20,258 bases of DNA from Larix sibirica. Taxonomy: Eukaryota > Streptophyta > Pinopsida > Pinales > Pinaceae. The translations under genes were made by a program, and so were the position numbers. The stretch is taken from NCBI GenBank assembly GCA_004151065.3, contig NWUY0304006836.1:1-20258 (forward strand), given 5' to 3'. Shown here piece after piece: positions 1 to 9,884 of the stretch (positions are counted from its first letter, which is position 1; each line of letters opens with the position of its first letter). The notes under the pieces are model-generated. The model worked only from the letters and a program-made list of their open reading frames with translations. It was not told the DNA's origin and searched no databases.

Positions 1-1960
1 GTGAACACCTTTATTTCTACTCTAAAGTCTAAATAGGTATAAATACTCTACCCCTCTGAATTTAAAGCTGTGACCTGTAATAGGAACAATTTAATTTAAC
101 TACTAAAGTTTAAAGAAGTGTAAGCGTGCATACTGCCTGCTCCTTTACTGGATTAGACCTACCAAGCCTGGGGAATGCTTTACGAGCTCCTGCTGAAGCA
201 CCTACCCCATGCAAGAGTACGTACGGGAATAATAACTTCAAGATCAAGTGAATAGATATCCAAGGAACTATAACTGTAAAACGAACCTTACCACACTAAC
301 GATCGCACTTGCCAAGCCATCGAACCATCGCTCAAGCAATCTCACCTTCCACTCATACTTCCAATGATAGCTCTCACACCCATACCAATAGTATCCCTTG
401 CTCAAGCTATCTCTTCCAACCATATATATTACCTATATTAATTATGGTGAAAAGTAGTCTCCGTAAAATTAATGTTACTATTATCTGAATAGTTAATAGT
501 AACTGTAATAGTTATAAGTTAGTTTTAGTTTGTCTGGATTTCAAAATTATGGGTATGGTTTGTGACGTGGATATAGCTGTTTATGGAACATGGCTGGATC
601 ATACCTTCCCTTCGTTCAGTGATTATTCTTAATCTCACAATTAATATATCTCCCATCTACCTTCGGTATTTGCTTAGCAATGCCTATTAAATCCCATCAT
701 TAGCTAGATTCCCTTGTGATTAATCCGCCCGATATGGAGGTACTAACGTTTCAGTGAATGATTCTTAGTATCAATGACTAGCTTCGCTTTACCTTGATGG
801 GATTCTCTTTCCCCGTAGCTATTTATACGGGTGTATAAGGATAACCTGTATCTTGATCTATGTATGTGGGTGGATAAGGCTTTTACCTGTACCTATTAAT
901 ATGGGTGGATAGGCTTTACCATGATCTAGTTTCCCGAGGTACGAGACCTCTGAAATTCCCACTGCTACCTTGCATTGGTGGGATCTATTGCTTGTTTGTA
1001 TAGTCTATTGCTTGGTTGTATAGATAGCAGTGTAGAGCTGCTTGGCAGGCTATTTATAAAGGAGAGTCTTTTTTGTGTTAGCCTATTTGTATGGTGCAAC
1101 ATCCCGGTTAGCCCATTGCCAATTACCTTGTGTATTCGCTTAGCAAAGCCTATGCCTATTCCATGCGATCCCTTCATTTCTTTATTTTATTCCCAGGATA
1201 ATGCCTAGCATGCCTGTGTATAACCTTCATTATTCTAATATAAATTCCATCCCTTCGGTGAGTGAGCGTTTTGGCACCATTCATTATCCTTCGCCTATAT
1301 TCTATTGAGCGTTAGCGCACCATGCATGTTTTTCCCTCTATCGAGGCTAATGAGTGCGAAGCCTTCGTTCATTTATTATCTTATTCCTCTGCCTGATCAT
1401 TTCATTCGCCAGTATGGATGGGTATGGTCTTACGTAAAGCCTTCATTCTCGAAGCTGCTGAGTGGGATGCGCTCTCTCTTTCTATTGAGGGTGATGTGGA
1501 TACAGAATATCTGTTATTTTGTGTGGAATCTTATCTCGTAGGTGTTTTTGCATAATAAAGTCCTGCCTCAAGGTTGTTTATTCGCGTAAGAATGCCCTCA
1601 ACCTTGGCTTTGTAATGGGAAGGGTAACTTGGATATGCTCATATATAAAGAATGTATTTTGTGAGTTCTCAATGAATGTGTGTTTTAATCTGCTCTATAC
1701 TTTTGTGGGACCTTATCTGTATCTGTGCGCCCCCCCCCCTATTTCCTTTTCCTCCACGGCTGGGTCTGCGAAGTCAGATTCGAATCTTTGCTTGGCATGC
1801 TGTGTAGTGAGTTCTTTGCGTTGCTGGGTGTGGAGTGGGTCCTGCATCGTTGGGATAAAGGCATCCATATAGAAAGAAATGTTTGGTGAAGAACCATTTA
1901 GTCTAAAAAGCAGTTACTCGCTGTTTAACGCAGCTAGAAAGGCAGTAGCTCGCTATGGAT
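1..1960. other. Gene-free spacer
   Basis: No recognisable gene. Several frames of 70-117 codons exist on both strands but overlap one another and match nothing I know. Pieces such as GCGTTAGCGCACC and CCCTTCGGTGAGTGAGCG look like plant mitochondrial spacer. A run of nine C lies at about 1731-1739. Confidence 0.5.
824..923. repeat. Three diverged tandem copies, about 35-39 bp apart
   Basis: Copies start near 824, 863 and 898 and share the pattern TAT-N-NGGGTGGATAAGG followed by ACCTGTA or ACCATGA. They are clearly related but degenerate. No coding or regulatory role is evident. Confidence 0.5.
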
Positions 1961-1981
1961 GGCTAAGGTAAAAAAGAATAT

Positions 1982-2031
1982 AATCATAAGAAATGTGATA
2001 ACGTGAAATCATAAGAAATGTGCTAACGTTT
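1982..2031. repeat. Tandem duplication, 25-bp unit, two copies
   Basis: AATCATAAGAAATGTGATAA and its continuation is repeated at 2007 with one difference in the core (GATAACG versus GCTAACG). Each copy includes CATAAGAAA, close to the plant mitochondrial CRTA-type promoter core; no gene lies close downstream, so a promoter role is only a possibility. Confidence 0.8.
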
Positions 2032-4802
2032 TCTCATCGGTATGAAGAACGCGAATATAATATAAGGATACGCTGCATATATTTCCGGCATAGGTAGAGA
2101 CCAACAAGGATATAAGATCTGGCATATGACTAATTCAGGATATATCTATCTCCTTCCTGTATTTCCTTCCAATAAGGATTGCTATATGGGAGATATATAT
2201 CTGTATGTATCTTGGCACCAAGAGCCAACCACGAGACCATACGATACGGATAAGAAGGGCGCAACGCATATCGGTCGGGATAGCTGCAGGCAAGAGGGTA
2301 GCGCAATCCGGGGTAAATATACCGTATCCCCCAGGGCTAGCTGGTAGGTAGATGTTTTACCGGAGGGTCTATCTCTATCAGCAAGAAAGAGACGTAATGT
2401 CAGGGCTATATGTAGGCGGGAGATCAAAGTATATGGAAGCATGAGGGCGTATAATGCTTGCATAAAAGTCTTTGGCCGCTGAGGGCGTATGATGCTGTCG
2501 GACCATTAGATGAGATGAAGCATGGGACGTAATTACAATTCCTGCATAGAATTCCTGTAAAGAACTTGCATAGTAGGTTGTTTCCCCGCCCACGAACTAT
2601 CACGAAGTGGGGCTTATGGCCCACCAATAGCAGCATAGGTGAAATATGATAAGCGCAACAAGAAGCTAGCGAGGTTTCCCATCCCAAGAACAATCATGGG
2701 TAGGTAGGATAAGCAGCGGGAAAGAAGCACGGGAGGGCTGAATGCAAGCCTGAAAGGTTACGGGGTAGGTAGGATCCATCCCAACACCAATCTGTCGAGG
2801 TTATTTCCAGTGAGAATAGCTGCCCCATTCATCGTTTATCATCCCAAGGTTGCATCGATAGGGATTATCGTTCCAAAAGCTATGTAGGTATATTAGCGCA
2901 TTAAAAAAACAAAGATAGCAACAAATCAAATATTATGCTAGTAAAAACAAAACATAGAAAAAACACTCACTAGATAGCTCCTAGATCTCCCCAGCATGTA
3001 GAGGGGCATCTGGTTCCCTATAGAGTATGCTTACCAGGGAAATAACATATATGTAAGGGACTCTCGAGTTGGTAGTGGTGTAAATAAATACCATTATTCT
3101 TCATTTGAAACCTTTTGCCTTCTGCCCACCACTTACTATTTCATTTATTATCTTCCTTGTCTCTGTGAAACTCTTATACCCAGGATGTGCCCATGTAAAC
3201 AGTTGGGTTGTCAAACTTATAGTACTTTTTCAATTCCGAAGGTTTATAAGTTGTTATGCATCTTCCTTTATCATTAATAACAGTCTTTTTTTTCTACATC
3301 AGATCCATCCAATGACCTAAAAACAAGGGAGCCACAGCTGTTCTAGCTGCCACACAGTGTAAATGAGACTTTATTCTATTTTTTTTTTCATTATAATTCA
3401 ATTTTATGTAATCTGGGTCATCAGGCGGTATAACTTCTGGATAATTTTATTCTCTGAATATTAAAACATAGCGCAATCAAGATTTTAGATCGTAAAGATG
3501 AAATAAAGTGGACAAAAAAGAAAGCTTCTAGAGCTGTGACTGCAAAGACAGGTTATAAAGCAAGCATAGAATAAGATGTTAGGGGGATAAGGCCTAGCGG
3601 TGGAAGGCAGTCTGGAAGCTATATAGCCTTTTTAAGACCCGAATTTTCCTTTGGCTTGCTTTATAAAACAAGGTATTTACTTGGGATAATGGTAAAAAAA
3701 ACGTAGTTGGCAGGGGCCTAGCTGGTGTATCTTGTGTAAAGCTTATAATTAAACGGTTTATAATCTTTTTGTTCATTGTCCTTTCACATTTTTAGTATGG
3801 AAATAAATTATCCAAGGCATTTATAGTAATATGGCCGGAAGATAGTTTCCAGATATCCCCGGAGATATTCTTTGAATAAGGATATGGTCATCCCCACCTG
3901 GTAAAACTCTCCCAAGCAACAAACCTTGCAATTAATAATGGTAGGGCGGCACCAACCGAACATCGGTAACCGAACCAACTGGCCCTTCTAATTAGTAAGC
4001 CCTCTCGATGCTTTCCCCTACTATTATTATTTAAGGGCGGCCCAACTATCAATTCGTAACCTATGGAGCAAACGAGGTAAACTTAGGAGTAACAAAATAG
4101 ATGTTTCATATCTCAGTTGCATATTTCGGTTTAAACCTACCTCTATAGTAAGTGATTTAAGTCCCATATCTCAGTTGCATATTGCCCACCCCTTATTATA
4201 TAATAGCAGCGATAAATTTGAATTTAGTATTCCCATTCAGTTTCATATTCCCTTCGGGGCCACGTTTTCCTATTGAATTCTCGCTCCCTCAACCCTATTG
4301 GATTGAGCCCGTCTTCGCCCCCGTATATTATTAAGAGGACGAACAAAATAAACCATCCCCCTTCTTTTCTTTTGGTTTGGGTTGTTACCCTTTTGGTTCG
4401 GTTGGTTAGTTCGAAGGTCTTCTGCTGTGTTGGGGTGGGACCATACAGGTTGAGCGCAGGCCAGAAAAGTTTGCTTGGGGCTTACTGATATAAGAAAAAC
4501 CTTCTAATTTACCCTTTCACGGGAGGTGTTGTTACTGCTTTTCTTTCCACCATGCCCAGTTCGACGTTAACAGGAAGGAGATCAATAATATACGATGATG
4601 TTCGCATATCTACGACCCTTCGGTGTATTCCCTCGTACCTCGGAAATAGTTGAACTTTGCCGCAAAGACTAAAGCTTGTTTCAAAAACATACAGATTAAG
4701 GCTTCTTCCCTCTTTATTTTTCAAAGAATGGAGACAACTTCAAGGCTAGCTAGCACTTGGCTTTCATTACAGCTTAGCACTTACACTATAGGACTATGGA
4801 AA
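2032..4802. other. Gene-free spacer with short repeats
   Basis: No gene recognised. Small features: the 12-bp palindrome AGATATATATCT (2191-2202), the 13-mer GGGTAGGTAGGAT twice (2698-2710 and 2763-2775), GAGGGCGTATRATGCT twice (near 2445 and 2482), and the 19-bp repeat at 4107/4165. Overlapping short frames at 2126-2693 run on both strands and look accidental. Confidence 0.5.
4107..4183. repeat. Direct repeat of 19 bp, 58 bp apart
   Basis: CATATCTCAGTTGCATATT occurs exactly at 4107-4125 and 4165-4183. The intervening sequence shows no further clear similarity. Confidence 0.8.
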
Positions 4803-4838
4803 AGACGGCAAAGCAAGAGAAGACGGTAAAGCAAGAGA
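4803..4838. repeat. Tandem duplication, 18-bp unit, two copies
   Basis: AGACGGCAAAGCAAGAGA is followed directly by AGACGGTAAAGCAAGAGA, one C/T difference. Confidence 0.85.
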
Positions 4839-4859
4839 CCCCTTCTTATGTATGGGCTT

Positions 4860-4900
4860 ACTAGGGCTAAGAATACCTTTACTAGGGCTAAGAATACTTT
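4860..4900. repeat. Tandem duplication, 21-bp unit, two copies
   Basis: The unit starts ACTAGGGCTAAGAATAC; the second copy begins at 4881. It lies 22 bases after the 18-bp tandem duplication. Confidence 0.85.
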
Positions 4901-5087
4901 GCTGATGAAGAGCTAACGCTAAGCCAGCCTTAGGGCATTTATTTCTTTCTTTTTTTATTGATTGAGATATAATAATGGGAGTTGTTTAGCTTATTGTTGT
5001 ATAATAACATATATAATGCAATCATTCTATACCGATCTATACCGATACTCTCTTCTCTACCGAGAGAAATATATATATATAGATGAA

Positions 5088-5119
<32 letters not shown>

Positions 5120-5704
5120 AATATACATATCTATACATATTATACTCGCATCTCTATCAATTCAATTCACCAAGCAAATATGGAATCAGCCAGAAAACAT
5201 TAGTCTAAAGCCTGGAGCCTTTTAATAATCCCCGGAGGGCCTTAGCCGCCTGGAACCCTTTTGCCAGATGGAAGCCTTTAACCTCTTTTTGCCAAGCCCA
5301 ACAGAAGGAAACCATTCACCAACAGACTCAACAAGCATAAGCCTTTAGCCGTCAGTAAAGTCCACCGAGTAAGTTATTTATTTAAGTGATTTTATTTGAT
5401 TCCCTACCTGGTTTGGCGCAAGCAATAAGTTTGCTTGGACCACAGACGCAAAAACTTATCATTTTACATTCTTATTTACGCAAAACATACGGTTTAGGAG
5501 ATCGGAGATACAACACCTCATTCGGATACAGAAAGTATGTTAAGTAGCTGGATGATTTGGATTATATTACCACCCCGTTAGGATTCTGCCGGGATATTAT
5601 AGGAGGAGAAAGGAGAGCAGCGGGATGGGGCCAGCCTCGATTGATTTGATCAATTGACAGTGATCTTCTGCGAGGGATGGTCCTTCAGACGGACGGCCTA
5701 TTGA
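4901..5704. other. Gene-free spacer around the AT microsatellite
   Basis: Apart from the microsatellite nothing gene-like is visible. Near 5676-5755 a GGTCCTT segment is loosely duplicated (GGATGGTCCTTCAGACGGAC versus GGGTGGTCCTTAGGATGGAC), running into the 5705 open frame. Confidence 0.45.
5069..5115. repeat. AT microsatellite
   Basis: Two (AT)n runs interrupted once by GATGAAG. Expected to be length-variable. An open frame across it (4962-5225) translates to Tyr/Ile runs and is not a credible gene. Confidence 0.95.
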
Positions 5705-6148
5705 TTGAGGGAGAGGAAGAAGGGGTGGTCCTTAGGATGGACAGATGGCTTACCTAGATGGGACACTAGATCCTTACAGGCAGAAAAGAAACTGCACCAG
5801 TGCTGCAGATGGATGGTGCCCGCACAGTCCAACAAGCCCAATTTGAACCTACTCCCGACAGCTCTCTATTTTTATTACCTTTCCCCTTTATTTACCGGGG
5901 ATGGGGCTCTTGCTCCTACTTATTCTTATTCTACAGTGGGGGAGGAGCGATACTTTGATCTTTGGATTATTCGAACACACGGTGCTGCAATATTAGGGTT
6001 TACTCTATTAGGGTTTACTCTGCGATGGGATGTTTGGCCTAGCTTCGATCTTCGTTCGTGTTGGGCATTTATTTATCCTCGGCGCTTCGGCTCTCGCTTT
6101 TGGGCTGGCTCGTCTTCTCTTATAACTTATAGGGCATTATTCCAATAG
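5705..6148 (+). CDS. Unrecognised 147-codon open frame
   Basis: The longest open frame after rpl2. I recognise no family. The N-terminal third is polar and Trp-rich; two moderately hydrophobic stretches follow (about residues 52-62 and 94-102), with a tandem GFTLLGFTL made by a perfect 15-bp duplication at 5992-6021. No known mitochondrial gene lies next to it and no promoter is evident. It may be a chance frame in mitochondrial spacer or a chimeric ORF. Confidence 0.17.
   Translation: MRERKKGWSLGWTDGLPRWDTRSLQAEKKLHQCCRWMVPAQSNKPNLNLLPTALYFYYLSPLFTGDGALAPTYSYSTVGEERYFDLWIIRTHGAAILGFTLLGFTLRWDVWPSFDLRSCWAFIYPRRFGSRFWAGSSSLITYRALFQ
5992..6021. repeat. Tandem duplication, 15-bp unit, two perfect copies
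   Basis: ATTAGGGTTTACTCT repeated exactly. It resembles the plant telomere-type TTTAGGG motif over seven bases, but the period is 15, so it is not telomeric. Confidence 0.9.
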
Positions 6149-6567
6149 CCGATAGTCTTTAGTCCCCATTAAGTACCCCCTTATAATAGTCCCTTGGCAT
6201 AGTACCCAAGCCATATTACCAAGGAGTCGGTCGATCCTAGAGTCGACCCCAAGAGTAAATGCAGCCGATCCCAAGAATAAGAAATAGATGCTTGTACTCA
6301 ATAGCTAATTAAAACTAGTTGGATCAGGCTTAGCCAACAAATAGAATAAGTCCGTTGATGGTACACAAAAAGAGAAAATATCATTGGAAGGGGCAGTTAT
6401 TTATGTGCACCCCTTAGAAAAATGGACGGGGAGCAACGATTGATACACCCACCTTGGAAGTAAGTCTCTTGCTTACTTACGCTAATAAGAAAGACCTAAT
6501 CACCCCATACCCTAGACCTCGAAATAACTTACGCATGTGAAACAGGAGTTTCTACTTCACCTTCACA
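6149..6567. other. Spacer between two unrecognised open frames
   Basis: No open frame of note, tRNA or strong repeat seen. Confidence 0.4.
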
Positions 6568-6933
6568 TTGAGCACCTCACATAGACCCACCTCTAATGGC
6601 TGGTCTCATTGCCGGGAGGTCATTGTAGCAATTGCCAATCATTGGAAGCTAATCATAGCTTGCCTTGGATACTCCGCTTGGCTAATCAACTCGGATGGCT
6701 TTACGACTCTGCTTTTATCCTGGGCTGCTCGGCTACTTCGCTTGGCTCCCCGGCTCGGTTTGACTGCTGGACTGGGATACTCGACTGGGCGCTTAGCTCC
6801 CCGGCTCGGCTCGAAACAGTCATTCCCTAAAGCTGCCATACATTTCACTATACTTCGATATCTACGGAACCATAGTAACCTTAACCCTATACGGAATAAA
6901 CTTAGCCCTCCAACTCTTAGGAAGGAGGAATAA
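6568..6933 (+). CDS. Unrecognised 121-codon open frame over a GC-rich repeat
   Basis: I do not recognise this frame. It contains the repeated peptide RLAPRLG, encoded by two nearly identical 18-bp units (6741-6758 and 6792-6809, period 51 bp). The middle is hydrophobic (LIIACLGYSAWL, TTLLLSWAARLL). Overlapping open frames on both strands in the same stretch suggest that the lack of stops comes from base composition rather than selection. Probably not a gene. Confidence 0.12.
   Translation: MSTSHRPTSNGWSHCREVIVAIANHWKLIIACLGYSAWLINSDGFTTLLLSWAARLLRLAPRLGLTAGLGYSTGRLAPRLGSKQSFPKAAIHFTILRYLRNHSNLNPIRNKLSPPTLRKEE
6741..6809. repeat. 18-bp repeat with 51-bp period
   Basis: CTTGGCTCCCCGGCTCGG at 6741 and CTTAGCTCCCCGGCTCGG at 6792, inside a GC-rich patch of GCTCGG/GCTTGG motifs. 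Confidence 0.75.
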
Positions 6934-7088
6934 TAATGAGTGAATCAACTGGTCGAGACAGAACATCTAGGGGCACAGCCAGGAAACACGTTGACAAGCC
7001 AGGAAGAAGTGCACCCATTAGTGATTGACTCAATTGACTTTATTTCGGGCTAGATTTGATTGATCTTTTGATTAATTTATCCATACTT

Positions 7089-7189
7089 AATTCTTCTTAG
7101 AGGAGTGCCAAAATGGACATCCGGGTGGGTGCGTGGAGAGGTCTTCTGGGATTTACATTGATTGATCGAGACTGAATTCTTCTTAGAGG
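7089..7189. repeat. 15-bp direct repeat, 86 bp apart
   Basis: AATTCTTCTTAGAGG at 7089-7103 and 7175-7189; similarity continues loosely for about 12 bases (GAGTGCC... versus GGCGCAC...). Confidence 0.7.
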
Positions 7190-8329
7190 GGCGCACACAA
7201 GGAAGGACTTTATTATGATATATTACATGCATTAAGACATTTACAAGAGGAGGGAAAACTAAGATACCGAGTGATGATCTGCGGCTTCTATCGGTTTCCT
7301 TGTATACGCTACGTCAACGCTACGCCAACTTTGATATAAGCTACGCTAACGTTATGCCAACTGCTATAGATGCTGTGCCAATCAGTAAACACACTTACTC
7401 TAATCATTACCCTTAAGCATATCCCTATTAATTGAGATGACATAAAAAGAGTAGAGCTTAATGGAGTGGTTGCCATGAGCTTATGTTAATACGATACTTA
7501 ATGTTAATGGTGATAGTTATATACATATCTAACCAATGAAGATAGTAGTAATCATGCTTTTCATAACAATACTAGTAAACATGATATGAATGCAATACAG
7601 ACCAGCTTGCTTTTTCATAGTAAGGGTAATAATTGATCTCTATTCTCATGTATTCATTCTTAATGGTAATCATAGTAATAGAAGTATCTGCCTAATTAGT
7701 TGAATGACTCGACTAAGCTCTGAGCTTGGTTGAACTAGTAAGCATTACTCTTACCTATATGTAAGTATCTAGCTTAAGACCATGTACAAGCTGATACTAT
7801 AGTAACCATGCAATCCTTATTGAGTAGTATCTATGTAACTATCTGTTTCAATGGTGATGACTGGGCTTAAGCTACCCTGCTATTATAGAGTATTGGAAAC
7901 CAAGCTTATTACGACAATGGTGATGAATCATCACATATCACGTACTATGAGTAGTAGAAGTAAATCACACTGCTTGCTGTTACTAGTATGGTTTCAGTAT
8001 AAGTATCAAGTAAGCATCATTCAATATGTGATACTAGTTATGAGTCCATAAGTATTCAGGATTCTAACCTGTTATAATAAATAAGTTAACATACACTTTA
8101 TCCTTCCTTATAGATGTGTAGAGATTCATCTTTGTTAAGTCGATCATTCGAACATGCGAATCGTACCAAGGAAGGTAATTAGATATAACCTTCTATCCCA
8201 CCAGCTATATAACCTCCCAGCTATCCAACCAGAATGAAGCAATCCACGTAACTTGGGTGACTGGAAAATTGAAATACCGCAATTAGGATACAGATCCACA
8301 TTTTATAGCAGCAGCATTAGCAGGTTTAA

Positions 8330-8361
8330 CCCTGTTCCCACCTTTCCCTGTTCCCACCTTT
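8330..8361. repeat. Tandem duplication, 16-bp unit, two perfect copies
   Basis: CCCTGTTCCCACCTTT repeated exactly, flanked on both sides by GCAGCAGC-type motifs (8308-8316 and 8363-8371). Confidence 0.9.
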
Positions 8362-9461
8362 AGCAGCAGCTGGAACTAACGTATAAAGATCGGATAAGAA
8401 GGAAGAAGGAGACAACTTACCGTAACTAATTGTTAGCAGCAGCTAGTTACTGGTTCTTTAGTTCAGGACCTTACCTCAGAAATACCGGCTCATAAGACCT
8501 CTGACTACGGGCTCATAACTGACTATATATTATTCCTTATCTTCTAACTATTATTTATTTAATACCCAAAATAGCTTAAATAATATTTATCTGAATTCCT
8601 TGCTACTTTATCTAATTTAATTCCTCCCTCTCTATCTAGTAGTTATTATTCCTATTCATTCCTTGGCTTCTTCTATTTAAGCTATAAGTTCTTTTTTTTA
8701 TTATCCGCTCTTGAAAGAAATAAGATTGAATGGAAAGGACGGAAGGGTATCTAATGAAAGAAATAGAGTGAGAATCAATTCTTACATACCCTACTCAATT
8801 TGTCATGTTTCAAATTATATTGAAATAATCTTAGTTATATTCCTTCCCAATAATTATCAGAATATTTATTACTTCTTCTTACAATAATTCCATTAAGTAA
8901 AGAATATATTTCATCTTTTCTGTTCTGTAATCCTTCCTTTTGTTCTTCCTCTTAATATTCCTTCCAGGGCTGGTATCCTTTCCTCACCCTGCTCACTCCT
9001 TACTTTTTATTAAAGAGTCAGTCCTAGCTGCTTTTATAGCTAGAGTTCAAGTTGCCCACTATAGATCCTACTCTTAAGAAAGTCTATCTTCCTTTCAGTC
9101 TTCTTCTTCATTTCTTTTTTTCCAACTCTGTTTTAAGGTATACGTTCTCTACGTGTGTCCGGGCAGCGACTTCGTACCTTCCTTCCAATGTGTCCGGGCG
9201 AGAACCCTACCTTTATTTAAGTCTTATTAATTAAGCACCTACCTTCTTCTCTCGTCTTCCGGCCTGCCTACATAGATATATAAAAATATACCGCCCATCA
9301 ATCAAAGTCGTTAGGCGAGGGTGAAACATAGTAGGGTTTATAAGGCCAAGGAAATAAGTACTCGGGTTTCCTTGATTTAATTGATTGGCATTCTTTATAA
9401 GAAGGTCTTCGGTAAGCTTTCGTAAAGCTATCGGCAGTCCGTAATAAAGTCGGTCGTATAG

Positions 9462-9758
9462 ATGGGCCATCAGATTTATCTCGTCCTATTTATTCTGGCT
9501 TTTTCTTTTGTTTTGGGCAAAGGACAAAGCGTAATTACATATAGAAAGAATGACCAAAAGCCACAGAACATGCACGCCTATGTTCATAGGAACTCATCGG
9601 GTCAATCATTATCGGGTCAATCATTATCGGGTCAATCATCTCGGAACTCTGCTGGTCATCCATCCATCTCCATCCAACATATAAAGAGGAAAAAGGGAAA
9701 GGGAGAGGGAAAAAAGGGTCAACAAGCTAGGAGTTTATCGTCATCTCCGTCGAGATGA
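9462..9758 (+). CDS. Unrecognised 98-codon open frame with signal-like N-terminus
   Basis: I do not recognise this protein. The first 22 residues (MGHQIYLVLFILAFSFVLGK and on) form a hydrophobic stretch like a signal peptide or membrane anchor. Residues 45-59 are a threefold SGQS(L/S) repeat made by three 15-bp DNA units (9596-9640), so the repeat stays in frame. The C-terminus is rich in Lys, Arg and Ser. The start lies in the palindrome ATGGGCCAT, so a divergent minus-strand frame (9470-9231) starts at the same site. Short chimeric frames with a hydrophobic start are common in plant mitochondria and most are not genes. It lies about 130 bases before the LINE remnant. Confidence 0.2.
   Translation: MGHQIYLVLFILAFSFVLGKGQSVITYRKNDQKPQNMHAYVHRNSSGQSLSGQSLSGQSSRNSAGHPSISIQHIKRKKGKGEGKKGQQARSLSSSPSR
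9596..9640. repeat. Tandem repeat, 15-bp unit, three copies
   Basis: ATCGGGTCAATCATT three times, the last with C at its end. The unit length keeps the reading frame of the 9462-9758 open frame. Confidence 0.9.
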
Positions 9759-9884
9759 AGGCCGGATATGCGAAAGAAGAAGAATAACATAATTTATCTT
9801 ATCGTAAGACCCTTCCTTCTCTTTTTTCCTAGATTGGTTTCAGAAGAGGATAGTCGGTGGATGTTTTAATAAATTAGAAAGTAG

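Larger units (their letters stand above)
6934..9461. other. Long gene-free spacer
   Basis: No gene recognised. Around 7290-7365 variants of GCTACGCCAAC/GCTACGCTAAC recur four to five times. From 7490 to 8050 the sequence is rich in variants of ATGGTGAT, AGTAATCATG and GATACTA, suggesting an old low-complexity repeat. TGTGTCCGGGC occurs at 9154-9164 and 9189-9199. 8540-9000 is AT-rich with TTCCTTCC runs. Confidence 0.5.

Noticed and set aside
1768-1782. CAGATTCGAATCTTTG considered as a tRNA T-arm
   Set aside because: It is a simple palindrome; no acceptor, D or anticodon arms can be placed around it. No other tRNA-like T-loop was found on either strand.
2126-2693. Four overlapping frames on both strands
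   Set aside because: Mutually overlapping, repeat-influenced and without any recognisable motif.
3080-3330. Minus-strand frame with protein-like text (ELKKYYKFDNPTVYMGTSWV and KWWAEGKRF), possibly a decayed coding exon
   Set aside because: Three stops in about 75 codons and no family I can name; too weak to list as a pseudogene.
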